DNA from: Schoenoplectus triqueter
Taxonomy: Eukaryota; Streptophyta; Magnoliopsida; Poales; Cyperaceae
Length of the DNA: 34,235 bases
Reading direction: 5' to 3'
Assembly: GCA_964058805.1 (NCBI GenBank)
Contig: CAXKVV010002000.1
Span: forward strand, 1 to 34,235
The notes below the pieces were generated by a model. That model worked only from the letters and a program-made list of their open reading frames with translations. It had not been told where the DNA came from and made no database searches. Positions 20,560 through 29,099 of this stretch are shown piece after piece. Position 1 is the stretch's first letter, and each line of letters opens with the position of its first letter. Position numbers and translations under genes: made by a program.

Positions 20560-20830
20560 TATTTCTCGGGATGCGGTCATATGTCCCCTAGTTGATACAG
20601 TGTAGGCTCCCTTTTGTATCATATGTCATTTTATCATTTCTCGGGATGCGGTCCTCTGGCCCCTCGTTGGCACAGTGTAGACTCCCATTTGGGATGCGGT
20701 CCTCTGGCCTCAGGTTGGTACAGTGTAGGCTCCCATCTGTATTATATTTTATTTTTTTATTTCTCGGGATGCGATCCGCTGGCCTCTGGTTGGTACAGTG
20801 TAGGCTCCAATTTGTATTATTTTTCGATTT
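20560..20830. repeat. Tandem array of about four 50-80 bp units
   Basis: Four units share (TTTCTC)GGGATGCGGTC, TGGCC, GTTGGTACAGTGTAG and GCTCCCATTTGTATTAT. Unit starts are near 20568, 20638, 20691 and 20761. The unit at 20691 lacks the T-rich spacer, so the period varies. The array lies inside family A LTR copy 2 and is absent from copy 1. Confidence 0.85.
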
Positions 20831-21389
20831 GTTATTTCCTGGGTAGTTATCTCCTTTTGACGATATGACAATTGAAGACATACTTTATCCGTTTGCTTCT
20901 ATTTTGTAAGGTAAATTACCAGATTCAGCAGACCAGAGTACATGCTTTATAGCCGTTCACTCTCCTAGGGCGTTATCATCTCGGGAGCCCGAATTATCAT
21001 TTGTGCGGCGTTGTCGCTGCACAAACATAAAGTCCTAAGTTAGTAAGTTGGTCCCTAGTAGTGCCCGCTTAGGCAAGGCCCGAGTTAGTAAGTTGGGCCC
21101 TGGTAGTGCCCACTCGGGATGAGTCTGGTAAATTTATAATATAGGTATTTATTACGGGTGTTTGACTCTCATACCTTATATTTTATATTATATTATTTTC
21201 CATAGATTTTCTATTTTTGAGTTCCTTATCATTTCATATCATAGCATATACGTAGGCTTCTCAAAATGTGTATGAAAATAGTATTATATTTACACATCAA
21301 TATTATATTACATTTTAAACATCAGTATCGGTTTTTGGGTCCAGTCTAGGAAAACAGATAAAATCTTAAGGCTGGATCTAAATCCGTAC

Positions 21390-21412
21390 TGAGTAATTTT
21401 TAAAATTACTCA
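21390..21412. repeat. 23-bp palindrome inside family A LTR
   Basis: The block TGAGTAATTTT-T-AAAATTACTCA is a perfect inverted repeat around one base. The equivalent in copy 1 (GAGTAATTTAAAAATTACTC, 2085-2104) is also self-complementary although its centre differs, so self-complementarity is preserved between the diverged copies. Confidence 0.7.
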
Positions 21413-21816
21413 CCTTTCCACGGTGGTTGTGGGATCTAGGTATTTCAGGTTCGGGATTTTTCTTGGAGCGAGTGCTAGGAACAGTCCTGCGCGATGATAG
21501 AAATGCTTCGCTGCATTTGCATGTGAGCCGGGTAGTTGGTTATGATCCACCGGGTTTTGAGTTTTATTTATTTCTTTTGGGTTTTTATTTGAGAGATTTT
21601 GCTGCCCATTCCGATGGAGTTAGCCCCGCCGATGTAGGCGTTGTATACTCTTTTGTTCATTCTGAACTGTATGGTCATGTATTTATATTTATTATTATTT
21701 TGTTTATTCTGTGGTTGATTTATTTTATTCATTTAGTCTTCTGTACGCACGTCTCGTCACGCGCACGTGGCGGAATTAAGCATCCCTAATCTAATTTAAT
21801 TATTTTGGGATGACTC

Positions 21817-23573
21817 TCAATTACGGACAATAGGTCCTTCATACAAATTTTGGGATTTTTTTGCACCGCATGAAGTATCACATTGACAATAAAAGAAGCA
21901 GTTAATTATCTATGATCACTTTTTGTCACATCAACATGACAAGAATAAGTATATGCATATTTTCGGATTATAAATTTTATCACATCAGAACATTTAGCAT
22001 ACAATCACTAATTATAAATCTATTTTTCACATCATACGATTCTGTTACTGCTAATTATTATGAATTATATGTTCTTGTTAGTGTGAAATTTTCTAACTTG
22101 TTTGATCATTTTAGTTTTCAAATAAAATTTCTTCCCTATAGCTAAAGGATGATGTAATATTTTATCACCGTAAGTATAAGCATCTGACTGTGTATCTTCT
22201 GTCGCGTCTTAGTTGAATGTTTTTACCAGATTTTTACCATCCTGATTCAGAAAATATAGTGTCAGCCCTTGATATCTACGTTCATTCTCATTACTATCAT
22301 AATTATTGCTATTGATTTCACAATTATTGCTGTAACTTTCAGAATTACTTTCATCACTCCTAGAACTATTATCATCCCTTTTCTATTGTCATTGCCTATG
22401 ATTTTTTTGCGTCGATATCATCAGTCGGTTCATTATAATTCATGAAAAAATCATCATCGTTTGAAAGAACTCATTCGACTTTGAGCTCTATTGAATTTTT
22501 CTCATTTATAATTCTATTGGAATTAAGCTAAAAATTCTCTTTGGATATATTATAATGTGGTTCACCAGCATAAGGCGGGTTCATTAGTTAAGATTGATTT
22601 TCTGATATGTTCTCAAATGAATTATTATATTCCAATTAGGTTGATAATACATGCTTATTTATTTAGATTGAAAAATTAGTGTGTTTTGCACTGAGTATCG
22701 TGCTATGTTCCTGTTGGCTAGATAATACGAATTCATTTGCTGAGTTTAATGTTGTTGAAAGTTTTGTGATGGATATTGTGGTATGTGCCAATTATGATAT
22801 TGTTATTGCGGTATGATATATATTCATTACTGCTACTTGGTAAATTATCACTGGTTGGGACGTATGTATCACCAGAAAAAGTATAATGATTTTCACAAAT
22901 AATTCTAGCATTCATATGTTTTGATCAGTCATTATTTGAGTAATAACCATTGATAATCTGTGATTATCAAATATTAGAATCGGACAGAAATAAATATTAT
23001 TACGGTCTTCTATATTCATTTTGGCTTGGATGCTTAATTTGCACTGATTTTCTAATAATCATAAGCATTGATATATTAATCTCTATAAATTATCCAATGA
23101 TATGGATAATAAGCATTGATATATTAATCTCTGTAAATTATCCAATGATATATCCATATCTGATGAAAAAAATAAATTTCGGAGGTAGTGAATAACAACA
23201 ACCCATTAGACCAATGTATATAGAATCACCAACTTAAATAACAATTGATACCATCATCTCATCCTACATGACAATAATTATTTATAAAAAAATAAAATAA
23301 TATAGAGCTGAAATAGATATTTTTTCAAGAGGAGAAATTCAATCGCCGAGTAGCAAAGAAACTTAGTTATATAAAATTATATTAGAAATCCATTAGCATC
23401 ACTAAACAGAGAGACTTAGACAATTAAATTGACAAAATACGTCTCACTGGCATTGGTTTATATAGGGATGAATTAGTAGACTGATGGATTTCTGACGTTT
23501 CTACTAAGTAATTAATATCTAATTTCGGCGCAAGCGCACGACCTGATTAAGTAGCAATTGGGGTGTTGAACCA
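21817..23573. other. Unassigned AT-rich DNA
   Basis: No gene is recognised. A 48-bp tandem duplication lies at 23061-23156. The end (23521-23582, GCGCAAGCGCACGAC...AAGTAGC...ACCACAAGGAT) has the look of the leader or LTR 3' part of plant LTR elements, and it continues beyond the Mutator-like insertion at 24861. That resemblance is from memory and unproven. Confidence 0.45.
23061..23156. repeat. 48-bp tandem duplication
   Basis: Two adjacent copies begin ATAAGCATTGATATATTAAT at 23061 and 23109 and end TTATCCAATGATAT. They differ by CTCTATAAA versus CTCTGTAAA, so the event is young. Confidence 0.9.
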
Positions 23574-23663
23574 CAAGGATAACATATATTTTTTATTTTA
23601 GTAAATAAAATAAATAAATATAGTAAATTGGCCACCTCTCTCCTCACTTTTGCATGCATAGAC

Positions 23664-23779
23664 AGACCTGAGTTTCAAACTCGGGTCCAGGAGCTGGACC
23701 CGAGTTTGAAACTCAGGTTCGGGATTTTTTTTGAAAACGTAAAAAAAAAATACGGACCCGAGTTTCAAACTCGGGTCCT
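23664..23779. repeat. Palindromic GACCCGAGTTT motif cluster in the TIR
   Basis: The half-site GGACCCGAGTTT followed by its complement occurs as a perfect 25-bp palindrome around one base at 23755-23779. Two further near-perfect copies at about 23667-23688 and 23697-23719 are arranged as a larger 53-bp inverted repeat around CCAGGAGCTGG. One more, degenerate on one side, is in the right TIR at 24757-24778. Their place inside both TIRs suggests transposase-binding or hairpin-forming sites; this is inference. Confidence 0.8.
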
Positions 23780-23991
23780 TGTGGGCCATTTTGTTTTCCC
23801 ACTAAATCTCTCTCCCCTCTCTCCCCTCTGCTCTCTCCCCTCTGTTCCAAAAATACGAAAAATTTTCCCCCAATTCTTTAGATCTAATTCATTTTTGCTC
23901 CAATTTATAAACCGTTTGCGCGAAACTTCTTATCGTTAGAAGGAGAGTCAGAAAAACCCGTCGATTCGTCAATTTGATCGTCATTTCAAAG

Positions 23992-24266
23992 GTAATTTTT
24001 GATTTTAAATTTAAATCCGAATTTATCAAAATTAGTAATTTTGTTAGATTTAATTAGTATAATTATAGTGATAATTGAAATATAGTTTGATTTAGTTGAT
24101 TTGTGTTGATTTTTTGTGTTAATTTTGAAATATATTGTTGTAATTAGTTTAATTGTGTATTAGCACTAAGGAGACTAATTATTTTAAATTTGTTAGATTA
24201 AATTTGGTCAAATATTGTTAATTATATGTACATTGGTTAATTATGTACATTGGTTAAATTTGTCAG
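23992..24266 (+). other. Probable intron in the Mutator-like element
   Basis: A donor-like AAAG|GTAATTTT at 23991/23992 and an acceptor TTTGTCAG|ATG at 24266/24267 bound 275 bp of AT-rich sequence. It lies between a CT-rich leader (23800-23991) and a GC-rich exon. The start codon immediately after the acceptor is notable but not unusual. Splicing is inferred from composition and consensus only. Confidence 0.5.
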
Positions 24267-24482
24267 ATGAGCCTCGATCCGAGTGATGGGACCTTCGGTA
24301 CCCAATATGATGCTCCGCGCGCGTCATCGTACGACACTCCTGGTCCGTCCACCCGAGTGTCCGAGACGCAGGTACCGCTGGACGCAAGACACAAGCGTCC
24401 TCGCCGAGAAATTCGGCTGAGAGACACATATAGTCCGTCTCTCATTCAGAGGATGTTTCGTAGGCGTTGTTGTATTTTTTAG
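24267..24482 (+). CDS. Short GC-rich coding fragment inside Mutator-like element (71 aa)
   Basis: The frame opens with ATG directly behind a splice-acceptor-like TTTGTCAG and encodes 71 residues beginning MSLDPSDGTFGTQYD. The N-terminal half is rich in Ser, Pro, Thr and Asp and probably disordered. The C-terminal half is basic (HKRPRREIRLRDT) and ends with MFRRRCCIF just before a stop. No domain is recognised. Its composition is strikingly GC-rich against AT-rich surroundings, and the frame ends about 370 bp before the element's end, which suggests truncation of a longer gene. It may be a captured host exon or the 5' exon of the element's own protein; I cannot decide. Two antisense frames of 60-62 codons overlap it and are taken as shadows. 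Confidence 0.45.
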   Translation: MSLDPSDGTFGTQYDAPRASSYDTPGPSTRVSETQVPLDARHKRPRREIRLRDTYSPSLIQRMFRRRCCIF

Positions 24483-24860
24483 ACTGTTCTTATATATATT
24501 TTTACATCGATTGTTCTTATATTTTTTTAGACTGTTCTTTATATCGACTTTATATCAATTTTTTATATTACCGTAACAATTTTTAAATCATTAACAACAA
24601 AAAAATAATAATATTTTTTATATAACATAATAATTATTTATCCAATATAATTTCATATCACATAATAATCATTTACATAACATAATTAATTTCATATAAC
24701 ATAATAACTAACTAACTTAATAATTTTGAAAACGTAAAAAGAAAAAAAATCCCGGACCCGAGTTTCAAACTCAGATACGGCTATGCATTCAAAAGTTAGG
24801 AGAGAGGTGGCCAATTTACTATATTTATTTACTAAAATAAAGAAAAATCTGCAAGGATAA

Positions 24861-25466
24861 GGGTGAATTATCGGTTCTTATAAGGTTCATCAATCTAGAC
24901 AATCAATAAGAGGTCTGGACTTACTAAAATTACACTGAAAATAACAAATTCACAATATATACTGGAAATTATCAAATAGAGGAATCTAGGAGTTTTTGGC
25001 TTCATTCTCACTCATTTGGTTAATTTACTCTATTTGATCTTTCAATGTGTTATAGTGTTTGTCGGGGTTTTAATTTTAGATTTTAATATTAAATTTACAT
25101 TTTCATGATTTAGTATTGTACCTAGATAATTTAGATTTCTCCTCATGATGCCTCACCTTACAAGTCTAAGTCCATTAGGATCATTGAATCACTTCGGCAT
25201 AACCAATATTTTATATTTCTCCTTTCGATGCTTAATATAAATTCTAGGATTTCCTCGATATTCCTTTAGGTGATAGGTTTCGCGTTTCGGTACATGATGT
25301 AAAACCTAAATTAATATTTTTAGTCAGAATATTTGGTTCTAATTTTTAGTTTCAACCTTCAATTCTAGGGTAATATGCAGTTAATTAAAATAATACATTG
25401 TTTACCCTTGAAAAATTTCAAGGATGAATGGATGAATAAATGAAATAAATTGATGATAAATCATAA
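24861..25466. other. Unassigned DNA between Mutator-like element and family B LTR
   Basis: It continues the sequence interrupted at 23582. It has CCTCATGATGCCTCACC and TTCTCCTTTCGATGC motifs, no gene, and no supported regulatory feature. It ends in a purine-only tract (AAGAAAGGGGGGGAGAGAGA) directly before the region interpreted as family B LTR. Confidence 0.45.
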
Positions 25467-25584
25467 GAAAGGGGGGGAGAGAGAGAGCAGTGGAAAGGTG
25501 GCCCACTGATCAGGAAAAGTCGCTGCCTAACCCCGGAACAAATCCATTAGTCCCACAATGGAATGTTGGGCATGAAGTGAAGAG

Positions 25585-25592
25585 TATAAATA
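25585..25592 (+). promoter_or_regulatory. TATA box, promoter module 1
   Basis: TATAAATA in the context GAAGAGTATAAATACCCCGC. A start about 30 nt downstream would place the 13-bp hairpin (25622-25669) at the very 5' end of the RNA. Confidence 0.5.
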
Positions 25593-25621
25593 CCCCGCTA
25601 TTCTTTATCCACTCAGCATGA

Positions 25622-25669
25622 GTGACACCCAAGAAGATCGAGGGAGAGAGGAGACCTCTTGGGTGTCAC
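25622..25669 (+). repeat. 13-bp perfect hairpin, module 1
   Basis: The arm GTGACACCCAAGA (25622-25634) pairs perfectly with TCTTGGGTGTCAC (25657-25669) around a purine-rich 22-nt loop. An overlapping 5-bp pair, CACTC (25610) with GAGTG (25620), cannot form at the same time. Confidence 0.85.
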
Positions 25670-25829
25670 CATGTGATTATATCTTTTCTGACAAGTGGGA
25701 CCCACATGGCAGTCCCTTATGAGCAGCTCCAATGACATGGACCTAGCCTATTTTGTTAAGAAAGCTAACTAACCCGGAACAGAGGTTAAGCATTAATCCC
25801 ACAAGGAAATCCTAAATATGGAGCAAGGA

Positions 25830-25835
25830 TATAAG
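25830..25835 (+). promoter_or_regulatory. TATA box, promoter module 2
   Basis: TATAAG in GGATATAAGTACCCAGCC, at the position equivalent to the module 1 TATA box. Confidence 0.45.
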
Positions 25836-25839
25836 TACC

Positions 25840-25916
25840 CAGCCACCTTCTGCTCATTTGAGGTGGCTGACCCTCGGGAGATTTAGGAGAGAGAAGATCT
25901 CTTGATGGGTCAGCCA
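25840..25916 (+). repeat. Overlapping alternative hairpins, module 2
   Basis: CAGCCACCT (25840-25848) pairs perfectly with AGGTGGCTG (25861-25869). The partly overlapping TGGCTGACCC (25864-25873) pairs perfectly with GGGTCAGCCA (25907-25916). Only one can form at a time, the arrangement seen in attenuators and switches. Confidence 0.75.
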
Positions 25917-26214
25917 TTTGATTATATTTTTTTCTGACAAGTGGGACCCACCTGGCAGCCCCTTGCAGATGAACCTAATAGCATAGTCTATCTGATGAGT
26001 CACCCACGTGACCATTTTCACTGACAGGTGGACCCCACACCTCAGTGACCTATTGAAGAGGGTCAGAATTGAACCCTAGAAGTCTGCCTTTGAAGCTAAC
26101 CCTAGAAAGGAGCTGAAGCAGTATAATCCCTACACTACATGAAATGATGTCAATGCCAAGCTAGCATTTTGATGCAACTAGTCATGAGAAATTCCAAATG
26201 TGATTTTGCTTTCA

Positions 26215-26450
26215 AGGCTGACCTGGTGCCAAAGCTGCGAGCAACCACCTAACCATGCTTTGATTTGTGTCAATTACTGATAAGTAGTCAGTTCTTTGAC
26301 CAAGTCACCCTCATGTTAAGGGATTGAAAGTCAATTTCACAAGACTGATCAGGTGCCAAAGCTGGGAGCAACCATCTGATCAAGTCTAGATTTGTATTAA
26401 TTGCTGATAAGTAGTCAGCATTTGATCAAATCAAGCCCTAATGGATATCA
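26215..26450 (+). repeat. 127-bp tandem duplication in the LTR
   Basis: Two diverged copies share CTGA(C/T)C(T)GGTGCC, CAAAGCTG(C/G)GAGCAACCA, TTTGT(G/A)T(C/T)AATT, CTGATAAGTAGTCAG and TTTGA(C/T)CAA. The GGTGCC motifs are at 26225 and 26352. Confidence 0.75.
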
Positions 26451-26852
26451 ATATAAGTCTAATTGGTATTTAGTTAGGGTGGTTTCTGCAAGAGAGAGAT
26501 AATTGGCAGAGACACAGAGCTATAATTGAGATCAGGGATTAATTCATAAGGAATAATAGGGTTTTATGAATAAAAGAATTTTTAATCCAGAGAAGGAGGG
26601 GTAAAAATGGAATTAAAAATTACAGGGATGATCATCATGATTTTAGGGATTTTTGGTGAAATTTTCATGATTTTTGGATAAGTGGAGCTATCAGAATAAA
26701 TTCAGGGAAAATAAAGGCAGAATAAATAGAATAATCAAAGGCTGAGATTTGATCAGAGCAATCCTGGGTGCAAGTTGGGGATAACAGCAGCTCTGGGTAC
26801 AAACTGGGTACAAGAAACACAGGAGGTATAAAATAATCGAAGAGAGAGGGTG

Positions 26853-27205
26853 TGCCACGTGGCAGCCTCTCATTGGGCCATGTCAGCAAGTGGGCCCCAC
26901 CCAGGTATGAGTCACTGACAGGTGGGCCCCACCTTAGTGCCACGTGGCAGACAGCCAGTGGGCCACCTCACCACCCTAGTGCCACATGGCACCACACCAG
27001 AGGTCCACTTAACCCAACCCTGTGCCACATGGCACAGCCAGAGGAGGCCATCTCACTACCCCAGTGCCACATGGCTCTACACCATAGGGCCACTTCACTC
27101 TCCCAGTGCCACATGGCAACACCATGGCATCACACCTCAACACTTTAAGTGCCATATGGCAGCTAACCATTGGTGCCACATCACTGGGGACTAAGCCACA
27201 TGGCA
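26853..27205 (+). promoter_or_regulatory. Array of eight G-box-like palindromes
   Basis: TGCCACGTGGCA or its decayed forms (TGCCACATGGCA, TGCCATATGGCA) occur at 26853, 26938, 26980, 27023, 27065, 27107, 27150 and 27194. The last seven are spaced 42-44 bp and the first by twice that. The core CACGTG is the plant G-box bound by bZIP and bHLH factors. Most units carry CACATG, as expected from deamination of a methylated CG. Spacers repeat GGGCCAC(C/T)TCAC. The overlapping frames of 90-98 codons here are artefacts of the array. Confidence 0.75.
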
Positions 27206-28356
27206 CTACATTACAGAGCCACCTCAGCATACTATAACAGATAATTAATAGATTGATTAAACAAGTGGACCTATCAGAGTGTGCCAAGTCAGATTGATTA
27301 AATCTAAACAGGGAGTTAACTAATCCACAGCTGGACTAATGGGCCGAGATTCATATACTTACATGTGGGGCCCATTTGTCAGGTTTATGAATGTATAGCT
27401 CACACAGGCAATCATGCACCTAGTCTATACGCAGATCTAATCAGAGATTTAAATCAAAGGAAAGAAGCGATGTGTACCTGGCTCACTTGTATTACACCTC
27501 TGACTGTGGGTCCCACCTAGCTGTGGACTTTGTGCGCCAGGCGCACCTCCTTCCCTCTCTTCTCCTTCACCCCTCCCTCTCTTTCTCCTTCTTCTTGCCG
27601 AGGCTGATGGCGCCATTAACTTCAATTGAGTTCTCTAGAGCTTAAAGCTTCGAATTCTTTATAGCCAGAGGTAATCCATGCATAGGAGAGAAAGGGTGAG
27701 CACTCGAAATTAAAAAGGGATAAGTGAATAGAGCAGTGAGAGAGGATGATCACCTCGGGCGATTAATGAAGAACTTTGATCCGTAAGTCTAAGCTTGAAA
27801 TTGATGATACAAGCAAACTTTAATCACCTAGGCGATGCTGTAAATGAAAGAAAAAGCAGCAATTAAACGTTGAATAAGAGCAATTGAGATGAGACGACAA
27901 GATCGGGTAAATTGAGGAAAATTAGAACCTTGCGCTATAAACTCGAATTGGCAGCATTTATGGCTTCTATGCACTCACACGATGATGTTGAAATGGTGAA
28001 GTTTGGCAATTGAATGGAGGAGCTATGATAATGGCCAAGGTGTGAGCTCGGGTGAGTGAATTGGAACTTGAAGAGATGAATTACAATGGCAGAGAAGAGA
28101 GAGGCGCCTTGGGTGCATTCAAATGGGTATATATAGCATGTTGAGAGTGCTAGAAGGTTCTGTGAGTGATTTAGAATGGAGATAACTGAATCAAGTCAAA
28201 GGTCAAAGATTGGAGCTTTGGATTCTCTGAGTGGGCCCACATCTCAACAGAATGGATAACTGAGTTAAAGAACCATGTTTATAGGCCAAGGCAGATTAAC
28301 TGGTGGTGTTTAGATGGTGTATGACCCTAATCTCTTGGTGCACCATCCCAATTGCC

Positions 28357-28364
28357 TATATAAA
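28357..28364 (+). promoter_or_regulatory. Main TATA box of family B LTR copy 2
   Basis: TATATAAA in ATTGCCTATATAAAGCATC, collinear with the box at 3147 in copy 1. A purine-rich leader (GAGAGACAGAGAGAAAGAGA) begins about 85 bp downstream. Transcription from here implies about 4.2 kb of RNA before the LTR ends. Confidence 0.65.
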
Positions 28365-28496
28365 GCATCTGATCCATGGAGAACAACAACAGGCAATACA
28401 CACACAAGCATAGAGCATATAAACACCCATTTGAGAGTTAATAGTGAGAGACAGAGAGAAAGAGAGCAAGAACAGGAAGAAGAAGTAATAGAATCG

Positions 28497-28968
28497 ATTG
28501 ATCTCAGTTGCAAACTTGAGAACTCGATTGAATTTCTTCAATCCTTCAAGAAGAGAGCTCTGTCACTCTTGGATCACAGTCAATTAGTGATTTGGAAGCT
28601 TGATTTGTGGTAATTCAAAGGAAAGGTATGTGATTCAAGCTTCTATTGGAATAACAGTGTAATTTCCAGTGAATTTTCTATTGTTTCTTTCGATTGTCAC
28701 CTTTCTATTCTTTTCTTTATGAATTTCTTGATTTGATCCTTGTATTTGCTTCATTTCTTGAATGAATTTTGATCACAGGGGTTGTAATTGAGCTGGTTAA
28801 ATCGATTGATCTCGGTTAAAACCTGAGAACTCGATACCAGTGAAGATTCTTGATTTGATTCTTTGTTTAAACATCAAATTCATCTCAGTTTGTGTTTGTA
28901 TCTTGCATATTCAAGGTCGTAGTGTTGTTCTAAGTCGATTGATCTCAGTTTTAACTTGAGAACTCGAC
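28497..28968 (+). repeat. Three GATTGATCTC...GAGAACTCGA hairpins
   Basis: Units at 28497-28527, 28802-28834 and 28935-28968 share CGATTGATCTC and TGAGAACTCGA. The inner pairs change together: CAGTTGCAAACTTG, CGGTTAAAACCTG, CAGTTTTAACTTG. Copy 1 has two equivalents at 3545-3648. Confidence 0.6.
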
Positions 28969-29099
28969 GAAATTAGAAGTTTTCAGTGTGTTGTCGCGCC
29001 GTAGCAACTGAATCGAACTTTTAATCGGGATTAGAAGTAAGTTGCACGCATAATTAAGCATATTCAGTTTGTAATTATCATTATGAGACTTATCAAGTG

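Larger units (their letters stand above)
20500..21816 (-). mobile_element. LTR relic, family A copy 2 (inverted)
   Basis: Read on the minus strand it parallels 1688-2450: TCATCCCAAAATAATTAA border, GCCACGTGCGCGTG / GTGCGTACAGAAG, CATCGGAATGGGCA...TCTCTCAAAT, the self-complementary GAGTAATTTTTAAAATTACT block, GATTTAGATCCAGCCTTAAG, and GCCTAAGCGGGCA. This copy also holds a 75-bp tandem array (20560-20830) and a doubled TTAGTAAGTTGG...TAGTGCCC motif (21035-21115). No coding region adjoins it. The 120-codon frame at 21427-21789 shares a short peptide with the minus-strand frame at 1769-1960 only because both are LTR sequence. The lower border near 20500 is approximate. Confidence 0.6.
23574..24860 (+). 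mobile_element. Mutator-like element with 9-bp target duplication and internal gene fragment
   Basis: A perfect direct repeat CAAGGATAA at 23574-23582 and 24852-24860 brackets a 1269-bp element (23583-24851). Its ends are inverted: left TTTATTTTAGTAAATAAA... GTAAATTGGCCACCTCTCTC, right the complement of GAGAGAGGTGGCCAATTTAC...ATTTACTAAAATAAAG. Homology continues about 140-150 bp inward to ATTTTTTTTGAAAACGTAAAAA. A 9-bp duplication with long inverted ends is the Mutator-superfamily signature. The interior carries a CT-rich leader, a plausible intron and a GC-rich coding exon (24267-24482), so this is either a Pack-MULE with captured host exons or an internally deleted autonomous element. No transposase domain is present. 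Confidence 0.88.
25536..25975 (+). repeat. Tandem promoter modules (about 246-bp period)
   Basis: Two diverged copies share AACCC(C)GGAACA, ATTA(A/G)TCCCACAA, a TATA box (TATAAATA at 25585; TATAAG at 25830), GGAGAGAG(A)(G)GA, TTGATTATAT, TTTTCTGACAAGTGGGACCCA and GGCAG. The TATA boxes sit about 25 bp upstream of a hairpin in each unit. The stem sequences of that hairpin differ completely between units while remaining complementary. Confidence 0.8.

Noticed and set aside
21427..21789. 120-codon frame sharing a peptide with the minus-strand frame at 1769-1960
   Set aside because: The shared peptide reflects homologous LTR DNA, not a conserved protein: neither frame has other support.
26852..27287. 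Overlapping frames with repeated SATWH/CHMA-type peptides
   Set aside because: They are translations of the 42-bp G-box-like tandem array in several frames on both strands.
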